From contig OZ022579.1 of the NCBI GenBank assembly GCA_963669155.1, positions 20,223,821 to 20,287,820 of the forward strand: a stretch of 64,000 bases of DNA, in the 5' to 3' direction. Origin of the DNA: Arbacia lixula (Eukaryota; Echinodermata; Echinoidea; Arbacioida; Arbaciidae). The position numbers were made by a program, and so were the translations under genes. This document shows positions 54,301-59,227 of this stretch, in pieces; positions within the stretch are counted from its first letter, which is position 1; each line of letters starts with the position of its first letter. The notes below the pieces were generated by a model. It had not been told where the DNA came from. It was given only the letters and a program-made list of their open reading frames with translations, and ran no database searches.

Positions 54301-57300
54301 CAAGTGTTTTTTTTTGTTTTGTTTTGACAATAACATCCCGTGGTTGTAGATGTGCCGTGCTGCGAAAATTAACTTGCGTGTAAATTACCGGTTTTACAGT
54401 ACTAGTACTAGTACTGTAACAGGCGCAAGTGTGATTGTGCAATGTTAGCCTATAAAAGATGCCATGGTGCCAGTCGCCAAAAGAGCACAACACAATACAC
54501 AATTCTGTGATGCTCTCATCCACAAAAACATGTGTACGCAAAATATTTGCTTACATAGTCCATGGAAGATGGGAGGTACAGTCAGCAGGGAAGCTACTTA
54601 CTTAAGTGGAGCAAAGTCCATGCCCACAAGGGCCTCCACACCCTCATCCATCTCCAGGTTGATGAGGGGGCTGGGGGACGATGTCCCCTCACTCATGTCT
54701 GTGATCGCACTGTCATCGTATTCATTGTAGGTGCTCTCTGATGTCTGCAGGTGAAGAGGGGGGAGAGGGGAAGGGAAAAGAAAACAAGCAAATCAATATT
54801 TAATATCTTCAAGTTGTAATACACAAGATACATATATTGTACCTCATGGCCCATTCTTCTAAAGAGTTTCTATTGGTATCAATTGTAACTCTGTACATTA
54901 GAGATACATGTATAGTATTGGACTTGCGATTGATTCAGATCAATTGCAAGACAGGGCCCAGCGCTCCAGCTAATCTTATGCCTGATATAGATGAACATAT
55001 CCTTCACTGCAAAGTAAATCATCTATTGGACAAGAGGGCATGTTTCATACAAGCCAATGGTTCTTCATATCATAACATATGCCCTTTTTATAGTGCGCTC
55101 AGACTTACCCCGCTTCAGAAGCGGGGTAACTTTAGCTCGGGGTAAGTCCTTTTATACCGCTTTTTTCGACCACCCATGACGGGAGCGAGACCGCACTAGT
55201 TGCCGTGGTAACGTACTGCCCCATCAGCCGTCCTTCCCGCGAGCGCGCCCCATCTCAACTGTGCTTCCCGCGAGTGCAAAAATTGTATACGTGCACTCGC
55301 ATGCGCACGTGCTAGCGTATAGCTCCGTGTGTTCTCGTGTGAATTTCATCGTGTACCGATCCTCGTGTTTCACTTTTGGTTTTTGTATTACTCGACTCGC
55401 GCGAAGTTGGAGCATGAATAGCTCCTCATCGCTCTCCCACTTCTTTCCTCTCGATGTTTTATCATCTTTCGACATGCTTTACGTGCGGATTTTCCTTCTT
55501 CTTTTTTTGCTATCTCGGCTGAAAGAGAATACAGTACACGGCACACACAGAGCTAGCGTGAGGAGGCGCGAATGTTTACAGCTATAGCGTGCTTTGCGCT
55601 TGTACGTGGGTAACCCGGAAACGGAAGCGGCATACATATACCGCACAGTCCGCACTTCCAGTTCATGGGTCACTGATTTTAGTCCGCGCTAAGTCGAGAG
55701 ACCTTTTATAGTGACGATAGCTCGGGTCTGATCCGGACCTGATGCGGACCTGACCCTCCTCTCAGCTAGGACTAACTTTAGCTCAGGCTAAATATTTTTC
55801 GACCTTTTATAGTGAGAGTTACCCCGGATCAGGTCCGGACCTGATCCGGGGTAACTCTCACTATAAAAGGGGCATTAGTTCCATCTTTCTCCAAATAGAC
55901 AGCGAAACATGGTCTGATTGTTTATAATCAGTTCATGTACTGGTAGTGCTATTGTCTATTGAGTGTAATTATGATACATATTGTGAAGTGGTGTAAAACA
56001 GAAATCCAACATGCAGCCCGTCTGTTTAAAACAGTCTTATCGAGTACGAACATGATATACAACAACTGCTTCATCAAGTTGTTTGGCATACAGACTGATA
56101 ATTCATGTCAAGATTGGTTGGTTTATCAGCCTACTCTTGAGCTTTGATACCAGGATTGGTTTTGAGCAGTTAAACAAGTTCACAGAAAAGGGGGAGGGGG
56201 GTGCAAATTAAACCCCACAATGCCAAAAGAGCCCCCACACGACAAAAGGGTCCCTACATGTATGAACAATCAATTTTCCTCATAGGGTACTCTATATCCA
56301 CCGCGGGAGTTCCCCTAGCACGCTCAATGATTTTCCACCAAAACGCAAAAAAGCAGCTGGAAAGAAATGTATCGCGTAGATGTAGCGTGTTGCGCATTTA
56401 CACGGGATGAACCAATATCGAGACGGAGGGAAAAGTGTGACTATTTTTGTTTTGTTATTGTTTTACAAAAGGGATATAAAACAATTAAATCCCTTCTATG
56501 AATATTCATGAGTATTCTAGGAACATGATTAGTACCACACGCCCTCCACTTAACCTCGGTGCAAATAGATTCCAAAAGATCCCTCATGGTCATGACATAT
56601 TTGTATACTATTTTCTTTCTGGGGAGCACTGTGCATGCTCAATTTACTATTTTCTACCTTGGCACTACTGCGCATGCTCTCTCCCTGACAACCAAACTTA
56701 CAAACTACGAACAGTACGCGATATATTTCTTTCCAGCTGCTTTTTTCGTTTTAGTGGAAAATCGTTGAGCGTGCTAGGGAAACTCTCGCGGTATTGGGGC
56801 CGAGGCGCAAGTTTAATTTCCGTTGATTTGCCCAAGCCGCAGGAAATTAAAAACACAAAAAAATGAATTGGGCTCCTACTGTACGTTCAGAGCTTAGAGC
56901 AATATTCACGAAAAACATCCATGCCGAATTTGATCACTTTCTTCGACAGTGTACTAAAAGGTAGCCCGTCCCTTTTGCGGCCTAATTCTGAAAGTTCCCT
57001 GACTTTGTAATCATTTGAGAGAGAGTGGCTATATAACCTTTCCCTGGAATCTACAAAGCATAATATTTGGTTTTGAGGAAATAATCTTTGATAATTGATC
57101 AAGCTTTCTTTTTTTGTACCATGAAAATAGTAGTAATTTCAAATTTTGTCAACGGTCGGCAATCAATTGGAATCAAATCTCAATGAAAATTAGTTAGATT
57201 TTCATTTATTCCACTGAAACCCGCTTTGTAACCGAGTGTGGTGGTACACATTGAAAAGGGGTGGTTTTTGCAATTTTTGAGCCACAAAATTGCTCTAAAA

Positions 57301-59227
57301 TCACATATTTACCTTCCTAATACATATCCTACACTACCCTAACCCTATTCTAGTCCTGATCCTAACCCTAACCTAATGCGATTGAGTTTAAGACTGACTG
57401 ATAAAGCATACAATACCCCTGAAAAAAATGGCATTACAGTGATTTGTGGACTTCCTGAAATAAATCTGCATGTATGTGCTGTTTTCATTCATAACATAAT
57501 TCTGTGCAGTGTTCCACCAAGAACATCTGCATACATGTGTACTGTACATGTACCGGTACACTACATGTATGTACACTGGTTTGTGAACAAAGGAAGATCA
57601 AACCAGGAAGCATGCAGTATGTTTACCATCAACCACTTCATATATGACCACAGAATGTCAAGGTCTCCAAACCTACTGGTTCATACTGGTACATGCACAT
57701 TTCTACTATGTTCATTTCTATGATGCAAAACTTACTAGCAAACAATGTAAATTGGTATACAGGGTATTACTCTGCCATTATAACTTTGATAACAGATTTA
57801 AACAGATTAAATACAGGCATGCGTGTGAATGACAAAGTATCCTGTGTTCATGAGGTAGATTGATTCATTCTGTATGAAGACAACTATTGGATAAGTAAGT
57901 GGCATACTTGATATCCTGCTAACATATCATATGCACACCAATGGACTTGTGTACATGTATACAGTGTAGTTTTAAAACAGTTACAGAGACCCGTTTTTAT
58001 CTTGTTTTAACTGCATCTGAAATAACTTAATAAACAGAGTCACAAATGCATCAGTACTAGTGAGAAATTATTGTCAACATGAAATAAATACAACAATTGC
58101 AGACAAGTATAAGTAAAGGTGGTATGTTGTGGCAAAGTCATGAAAAGACATGGCAAATGCATGGTGACACCATGTACCGGTTTTCATTAGAAATCAGAAT
58201 GCTGAAGAAAGCTCTAAGCGCACCTACATTGTCAACATACTAACATATCAGAGACTTGCCTGATTGGTCATGTGTACTTGGACTTCCCTCTCAATAATAG
58301 AACTGGAAACTACTGCTACTTGAAGCGAAATCATACTGATTGCTAGAAAGGTTTTGGGTAGGTCATCAGAGACCAGAGACCACTGTGCACTATAGTCTGC
58401 ACCAGTCCTCTCCACAGTGCATGCATTCATGGGAGCAATGCATGCATTGACAAGGAATGACAAGGGCATTACACTAATGAATGAATGACTATGGTCAGTG
58501 CGTTTCAAATGTAAACATGCAAGGATAGTTTTTCACTTTTCCTGAAAATGTTCATGACGCTATGACTGAGATTTCATGTAAACACATTTTTGTTAAGGTA
58601 CACGTACATATACTGTTGATTCCTGCCTGTATGACTTTTGCTAATGGGACACCCTATCTTCATTATGAGTGTGAAAAAGACCCATCAAGCAACAACTCCA
58701 CCAGCTACACTACAGCTCAAAGAAATTGGCGTAGGGAAAGGGAAAGGGAAGAAAGGAAAGGAGCCGCAGTTTTAAACCGCGGTATATTTTGTCTTGTTCA
58801 GCACGAAACACGATGCTTTAGCCTAAAAAGCATCATATGTTTCATGCTGAACTGGACAAAATATACCGCGGTTTAAAACTGCGGCTCCTTCCCTTTCTTC
58901 CCTTTCCCTTTCCCTATGCCATTTCCCTTGAGCTGTAGTGTACCTACAATGTACACAGTATGAAGCCTCTATTACCCTAGAAGCATTACCCAACATTACC
59001 TGAAACATTATACCAATGAGCCACAATATAAGTCAGTGATAAGCTAACATACAACCAGGCAGTACTCAGTTTATTCACAAAGTTCTGCAACTGCAGAATT
59101 AATTGATACTCATTGAACTTGGACAGAGAATAATGCACATCATACAATTTGTTCTCTTAAGAGAGCAAGATACAATGTACAAATGTATTAAAACAAGAAA
59201 ATTACAAAACTAACAAACCTGCGACAT
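26858..59227 (-). CDS. RAB11FIP3/4: Class II Rab11 family-interacting protein (Rab11-FIP3/4, Nuf-like), 14 coding exons
   Basis: Fourteen exons join in phase to a 1452-nt frame of 483 codons plus stop. Residues 1-175 are acidic and Ser/Thr-rich, with a basic patch at 113-138 ([20 protein letters not shown]). Residues about 176-400 form a Glu/Lys/Leu-rich coiled coil. Residues about 390-467 match the class II C-terminus: [10 protein letters not shown], then [20 protein letters not shown], then the Rab11-binding domain [18 protein letters not shown]. From family knowledge, FIP3, FIP4 and Drosophila Nuf dimerise through the coiled coil, bind Rab11 (and Arf6) on recycling endosomes, and act in cytokinesis and cellularisation. 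The start is set by an in-frame TGA ten codons upstream. Vertebrate FIP3/FIP4 have EF-hands before this point; none is encoded here, so this is a short-type transcript or an alternative first exon. FIP3 and FIP4 cannot be told apart here. Confidence 0.93.
27020..27832 (-). other. FIP intron 13
   Basis: Contains a 140-bp fold-back element (27416-27555); the rest is unremarkable, with a GGTCTCC-type short repeat around 27670-27780. Confidence 0.7.
27416..27555. mobile_element. Fold-back MITE with GGGGGGCATTTCATC ends
   Basis: GGGGGGCATTTCATCAAAGG and ACTTGT at the left mirror ACAAGTCCTTTGATGAAATG and CCCCCCC at the right; inner blocks TTTTATCCGACAA / TTGTCGGATAAAA also pair. No coding sequence. 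Ends are of the same style as the nested element at 33740-33921. Confidence 0.8.
27833..27979 (-). CDS. RAB11FIP3/4: FIP exon 13, entry to the Rab11-binding domain
   Basis: 147 nt, acceptor TTTTGTAG, donor GAG|GTGAGC. It encodes [20 protein letters not shown] to [12 protein letters not shown] (residues 382-430). The order ND-E-x-x-x-QI, SL, S-AAE and S-DE is shared with class II FIPs just before the binding helix. Confidence 0.94.
27980..28397 (-). other. FIP intron 12
   Basis: Contains a 151-bp fold-back (28222-28372) that ends about 26 bp before exon 12's donor; nothing else seen. Confidence 0.7.
28222..28372. mobile_element. Fold-back MITE next to exon 12 donor
   Basis: GGGCATATTGCATATAGG, TTTTCAATTATTGTAACTTA and GGTAACTACCATGGCAACA are mirrored imperfectly by TGTTGCCATAGTAGTTA, GTGACAATAATTGAAAAGC and GTGCAACATGGCCC. 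The right end lies within 30 bp of the splice donor. Confidence 0.65.
28398..28550 (-). CDS. RAB11FIP3/4: FIP exon 12, coiled coil
   Basis: 153 nt, acceptor CTGTACTAG, donor AAG|GTAAGG. It encodes [20 protein letters not shown] to [15 protein letters not shown] (residues 331-381), with a Pro/Ser break ([10 protein letters not shown]) between two helical stretches. Confidence 0.92.
28551..29601 (-). other. FIP intron 11, with duplicated donor region
   Basis: Holds a family E fold-back (28829-28995) and two extra diverged copies of the exon 11 donor neighbourhood (see the repeat at 29031-29613). Confidence 0.65.
28829..28995. mobile_element. Fold-back element, family E copy 2
   Basis: AAAGTCATCCCATGATGCAC and TGCGCAGCCACA at the left, GTGCATCATGGGATGGC at the right, with the pair CATGTCCGCTTCTGG / ACCAGAAGTAGAC inside. 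Same layout as 34966-35115. Confidence 0.7.
29031..29613. repeat. Serial duplications of the exon 11 donor neighbourhood
   Basis: Variants of GTGTGAACTCACGGTAGCAT occur at 29590-29609 (true donor), about 29388-29407 (GTATGAACTCATGGTAGCAG) and about 29047-29066 (GTGTGAACACATGGTAGGGA). Flanking words such as GACCTCCATT and GCTCTTC recur at a spacing near 200 bp. The minus frame 29288-29560 therefore shows the repeat [15 protein letters not shown] / [15 protein letters not shown], a product of duplication, not a gene. Confidence 0.65.
29602..29739 (-). CDS. RAB11FIP3/4: FIP exon 11, coiled coil
   Basis: 138 nt, acceptor TTCTTGTAG, donor ACC|GTGAGT. It encodes [20 protein letters not shown] to [14 protein letters not shown] (residues 285-330), very rich in Glu and Lys. 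Confidence 0.92.
29777..30139. mobile_element. TTAA-flanked MITE with about 150-bp inverted repeats
   Basis: The left arm starts AGGGCATGTACTGTAC and runs through GACAAAAAAGCCTTCAAAAG and CAATCTTCTTGCCAATGGTC to GATCCACATTTGGAGTAATTA. The right arm mirrors nearly all of it. TTAA flanks both ends (29773-29776, 30140-30143), as for piggyBac-like or Kolobok-like elements. The short centre encodes nothing. Confidence 0.88.
30144..30552. mobile_element. TTAA-type repeat, family F copy 1
   Basis: Starts AGACAGGGTCTCCC right after the TTAA at 30140-30143 that also bounds the neighbouring MITE. The body (AGAAGATACTGTATTAGAAC, CAATAATAGAACTGG, AATGGGAGCAATGCCCGCAT, GTGAAGCTATGACTGAG) recurs at 41177-41624, about 58278-58655 and 62930-63351. 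The expected right end CACCCTGTCT is missing; the copy stops at TTAA 30553-30556. Confidence 0.75.
30680..30965. repeat. 150-bp tandem duplication including half of exon 10 and its donor
   Basis: The right unit (about 30836-30965) holds the end of exon 10. The left unit (about 30685-30815) repeats GAACAGGTGG, GTCA-TA-AGCAGGTT, CACTGTA and CACAAATTGTCAGA, and carries a diverged copy of the exon's 3' end (minus strand AACCAAATGAAGATGTTTCA, ACAG) followed by an intact donor GTAAGG. No matching acceptor is seen, so it is a pseudo-exon half. Confidence 0.85.
30935..31016 (-). CDS. RAB11FIP3/4: FIP exon 10, coiled coil
   Basis: 82 nt, acceptor TTCCCACAG, donor CAG|GTGAGG. It encodes [20 protein letters not shown] and QMETLQQ (residues 258-284). 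A diverged copy of its 3' half and donor lies about 150 bp further into the intron. Confidence 0.9.
31017..31982 (-). other. FIP intron 9
   Basis: Contains AAAGAAAAG-rich low-complexity (31550-31770) and the CTCGACGTTTCGGGCAG repeat (31800-31890). Nothing coding. Confidence 0.65.
31800..31890. repeat. Second copy of the CTCGACGTTTCGGGCAG repeat
   Basis: TCTCGACGTTTCGGGCAG, then CTCTGTCCGTCATCCGGAG, then a short hairpin CTCCGGAGTTA. The arrangement matches 13640-13690. Confidence 0.55.
31983..32032 (-). CDS. RAB11FIP3/4: FIP exon 9, coiled coil
   Basis: 50 nt, acceptor CTTTTGCAG, donor AG|GTGAGT. It encodes [16 protein letters not shown] (residues 241-256) and ends in phase 2. Confidence 0.9.
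32033..32762 (-). other. FIP intron 8
   Basis: AT-rich; contains diverged AAATAGC / CATCAGCC words (32330-32480) that weakly recall the family A element. No other feature. Confidence 0.5.
32763..32853 (-). CDS. RAB11FIP3/4: FIP exon 8, coiled coil
   Basis: 91 nt, acceptor TTGACAG, donor ATG|GTAGGT. It encodes [20 protein letters not shown] to FQEKM (residues 211-240). The phase agrees with both neighbours. Confidence 0.9.
32854..33506 (-). other. FIP intron 7
   Basis: 653 bp with no recognised repeat or exon. Confidence 0.6.
33507..33610 (-). CDS. RAB11FIP3/4: FIP exon 7, start of coiled coil
   Basis: 104 nt, acceptor CTGCCTGCAG, donor AC|GTGAGC. It encodes [20 protein letters not shown] and [14 protein letters not shown] (residues 176-209); heptad-spaced hydrophobics and the xLE-x-Q-I-x-x-LE pattern match the first coiled-coil stretch of FIP3/4. 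Confidence 0.92.
33732..33996. mobile_element. Small hairpin element, family C copy 3, interrupted
   Basis: The outer element starts GAACATGG and resumes after the insertion as TGGTCTTTATCTACGTGGAC; its right arm is GTGTCCACATAACAAAAGAC followed by CATGTTC. Without the inner insertion it is about 80-85 bp, like the copy at 5651-5734. Confidence 0.8.
33740..33921. mobile_element. Fold-back MITE nested inside family C copy 3
   Basis: GGGTTGTTTCACCAAGCTGT at the left mirrors ACAGCTTGGTGAAACACCC at the right; inner arms GACTGGTGATCCCTTCTTGT and CACAAGAAGGGATCACCAGT pair perfectly. TGG on both sides is a likely 3-bp target duplication. Confidence 0.82.
34966..35115. mobile_element. Fold-back element, family E copy 3
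   Basis: AAAGTCATTCTATGGTGCAC at the left and GTGCATCATGGGACGACTTC at the right, with CATGTCCGCTTCCGGTCTAG and GAGACCAGAAGGAAACATG inside. Confidence 0.7.
35145..35253 (-). CDS. RAB11FIP3/4: FIP exon 6
   Basis: 109 nt, acceptor CTTTGGCAG, donor AAG|GTAGGT. It encodes [20 protein letters not shown] and [12 protein letters not shown] (residues 140-175), the linker into the coiled coil, and ends in phase 0. Confidence 0.9.
35254..36589 (-). other. FIP intron 5
   Basis: Contains a complete TTAA element (35800-36323). Left of it is AT-rich DNA with repeated CGATATC/GATATTG words (35415-35500). Confidence 0.65.
35800..36323. mobile_element. TTAA-flanked TIR element, family G copy 1
   Basis: The element starts AGGGTTACTAAATCAGAAAA with inverted repeats over 100 bp long, including AAGTTCCCACTAATCTATGT and AAAATTATCCACTAAAAAC, and ends mirrored at AGTAACCCT. 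TTAA flanks both ends (35796-35799, 36324-36327). The 524-bp length and lack of a transposase mark it as non-autonomous, of piggyBac/Kolobok type by target site. The second copy is at 63439-63995. Confidence 0.9.
36590..36625 (-). CDS. RAB11FIP3/4: FIP exon 5 (36-nt small exon)
   Basis: Acceptor CCCTTACAG, donor AA|GTAAGT, phase 2 at both ends. It encodes [11 protein letters not shown] (residues 128-138), a basic and serine-rich segment like the one before the coiled coil in class II FIPs. Confidence 0.85.
37873..37968. repeat. Perfect 44-bp inverted repeat with 8-base loop
   Basis: The left arm 37873-37916 (starting AATATACATTGTACATGACC) and the right arm 37925-37968 are exact complements over all 44 bases; the loop is ATGGTTTC. 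If transcribed it would form an unbroken hairpin. Confidence 0.97.
41177..41624. mobile_element. TTAA-type repeat, family F copy 2
   Basis: Left end CACAGGGTGTCCC and right end GGACACCCTGTCT are mirrored; the body matches the copies at 30144, 58278 and 62930. Flanks are TAAA and TTGA, so the presumed TTAA duplication has decayed. Confidence 0.75.
41761..41786. repeat. (GGT)n microsatellite beside exon 4 donor
   Basis: About 8.5 GGT units, ending 24 bp from the end of FIP exon 4; on the transcript this is an ACC repeat just inside the intron. Confidence 0.95.
41810..41854 (-). CDS. RAB11FIP3/4: FIP exon 4 (45-nt small exon)
   Basis: Acceptor CCTCTTACAG, donor AAAG|GTAAGA, 45 nt, phase 2 at both ends, so it can be included or skipped without changing frame. 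It encodes [14 protein letters not shown] plus split codons (residues 113-126), a basic patch. A (GGT)n repeat lies in the intron about 24 bp past its donor. Confidence 0.85.
44922..45139. mobile_element. TA-flanked fold-back MITE, family B copy 2
   Basis: The left end is replaced by GGGAAGAAA repeats; the centre and right arm, ending GAGCTGTAGTG before TA, match the family. Confidence 0.8.
45489..45572 (-). CDS. Candidate 84-nt cassette exon of the FIP gene
   Basis: A very strong acceptor (TCTCCTCCCCACAG) opens onto a frame that, in the phase 2 set by exon 3, reads [21 protein letters not shown] donor-like GTACCT after 45489 would make an exon of 84 nt that keeps phase 2 and adds 28 residues. 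Read through, the same frame ends in a stop at 45470-45472 and would give a truncated protein without the Rab11-binding domain. Family resemblance is not evident. Confidence 0.38.
46747..46760. promoter_or_regulatory. X-box-like RFX motif
   Basis: GTTACCATAGCAAC fits the RFX consensus of two half-sites with a 2-base spacer perfectly. It lies in a GC-balanced island (about 46670-47000) that is open in long frames on both strands. Use as a real element is inference. Confidence 0.35.
48198..48530. repeat. Tandem repeat, three units of about 110-120 bp
   Basis: The words AATTTCA/GATTTCA, AAGGTC, TCTGCAA-TACAGA, ATAGGATAAACCCA, TATTCA-TCA and CTACTATAAAGT recur three times in order. Confidence 0.75.
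49211..49347. mobile_element. TA-flanked fold-back MITE, family B copy 3 (left half only)
   Basis: Starts CACTACAGTTCAAAGGAATT after TA and stops in the central hairpin (TTTTTAGGCTAAAAAG); the right arm is gone. Confidence 0.8.
49527..49737. repeat. Tandem duplication of about 108 bp
   Basis: TACTCTCA, CACAAAAAG, ATGAGGTT and TTTTGCAAAATAGTAGGC occur twice in the same order, with several differences. Confidence 0.8.
50692..50874 (-). CDS. RAB11FIP3/4: FIP exon 3
   Basis: 183 nt, acceptor TTCTTTACAG, donor AA|GTAAGT, phase 2 at both ends. It encodes [20 protein letters not shown] to [20 protein letters not shown] (residues 52-111), acidic and probably unstructured. Confidence 0.88.
51172..51385. 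repeat. (TAC)n microsatellite, interrupted
   Basis: About 55 TAC units with a central block of GCTACT variants and a right edge of ACCACC / ACAACT variants. It makes long simple-sequence frames on both strands (poly-Thr, poly-Val, poly-Ser), which are artefacts. Confidence 0.97.
52145..52312. repeat. Tandem duplication of about 90 bp
   Basis: GTCAAAGTATATGTACAGCA, TTGACCTCAC, CATAGTTCATTTTTACTATA and CTTTTCACAGC are repeated once with small changes and a 5-base deletion. Confidence 0.85.
54602..54744 (-). CDS. RAB11FIP3/4: FIP exon 2
   Basis: 143 nt, acceptor CACCTGCAG, donor AA|GTAAGT. It encodes [20 protein letters not shown] through [19 protein letters not shown] to FAPL, an acidic low-complexity segment (residues 4-50), and ends in phase 2. 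Confidence 0.87.
55079..55875. mobile_element. TIR element with internal palindromes and a Myb/SANT-like frame
   Basis: The left end ATGCCCTTTTTATAGTG mirrors the right end CACTATAAAAGGGGCAT. Inside are the near-palindrome TTACCCCGCTTC-A-GAAGCG at 55106 and the perfect palindrome at 55803-55870. A minus-strand frame (55475-55224) begins [20 protein letters not shown] with W-x3-EE-x-L, recalling Myb/SANT-like DNA-binding domains of Harbinger-type elements, but it is short. The unit is more GC-rich than its surroundings. Confidence 0.55.
55803..55870. repeat. Perfect 68-bp palindrome without spacer
   Basis: Two 34-base arms, the left starting CCTTTTATAGTGAGAGTTAC and meeting at GGTCC|GGACC, are exact complements. 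Confidence 0.97.
56300..56793. mobile_element. TIR element, family D copy 2
   Basis: ACCGCGGGAGTTCCCCTAGC and CAGCTGGAAAGAAATGTATC at the left mirror GATATATTTCTTTCCAGCTG and GCTAGGGAAACTCTCGCGGT at the right (arms about 90 bp). Between them is one arm of the fold-back block seen at 14500-14670. No transposase. Confidence 0.72.
58278..58655. mobile_element. TTAA-type repeat, family F copy 3 (left end missing)
   Basis: ACTTCCCTCTCAATAATAGA, CATGGGAGCAATGCATGCAT, GTTTCAAATGTAAACATGCA and the right end GGGACACCCTATCTT match the other copies; the left 100 bases are replaced. Confidence 0.7.
58708..58940. mobile_element. TA-flanked fold-back MITE, family B copy 4 (best preserved)
   Basis: CACTACAGCTCAAAGAAATT to GAGCTGTAGTG, 233 bp, TA on both sides (58706-58707, 58941-58942). 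The arms contain GGAGCCGCAGTTTTAAACCG / CGGTTTAAAACTGCGGCTCC exactly mirrored. Confidence 0.9.
59219..59227 (-). CDS. RAB11FIP3/4: FIP exon 1 (coding part, Met-Ser-Gln)
   Basis: ATG TCG CAG is followed by the donor GTTTGT. An in-frame TGA at 59257-59255 lies upstream, so translation cannot begin earlier in this exon. Phase 0 fits the next exon ([11 protein letters not shown]). The untranslated part extends right of 59227 to an unknown start site. Confidence 0.72.

Larger units (their letters stand above)
50875..54601 (-). other. FIP intron 2
   Basis: Contains a 215-bp (TAC)n microsatellite (51172-51385) and a 90-bp duplication (52145-52312). The stretch 52400-54600 is AT-rich with nothing I can name. 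Confidence 0.6.
54745..59218 (-). other. FIP intron 1
   Basis: Contains the large palindromic element (55079-55875), the family D TIR element (56300-56793), a family F copy (58278-58655) and a family B copy (58708-58940). A short CCCTAA-like stretch is at 57346-57372. No further exon found. Confidence 0.6.

Noticed and set aside
56498-56866. 122-codon plus frame
   Set aside because: It lies inside the family D TIR element and reads through its inverted arm; no transposase motif.
57346-57372. CCTAACCCTAACC, like interstitial telomere sequence
   Set aside because: Only about two exact units; too short to distinguish from chance.
58562-59026. Paired frames on both strands rich in Arg-Glu repeats
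   Set aside because: They are the two arms of the family B fold-back, whose GGGAAA tract gives RERERE on both strands.
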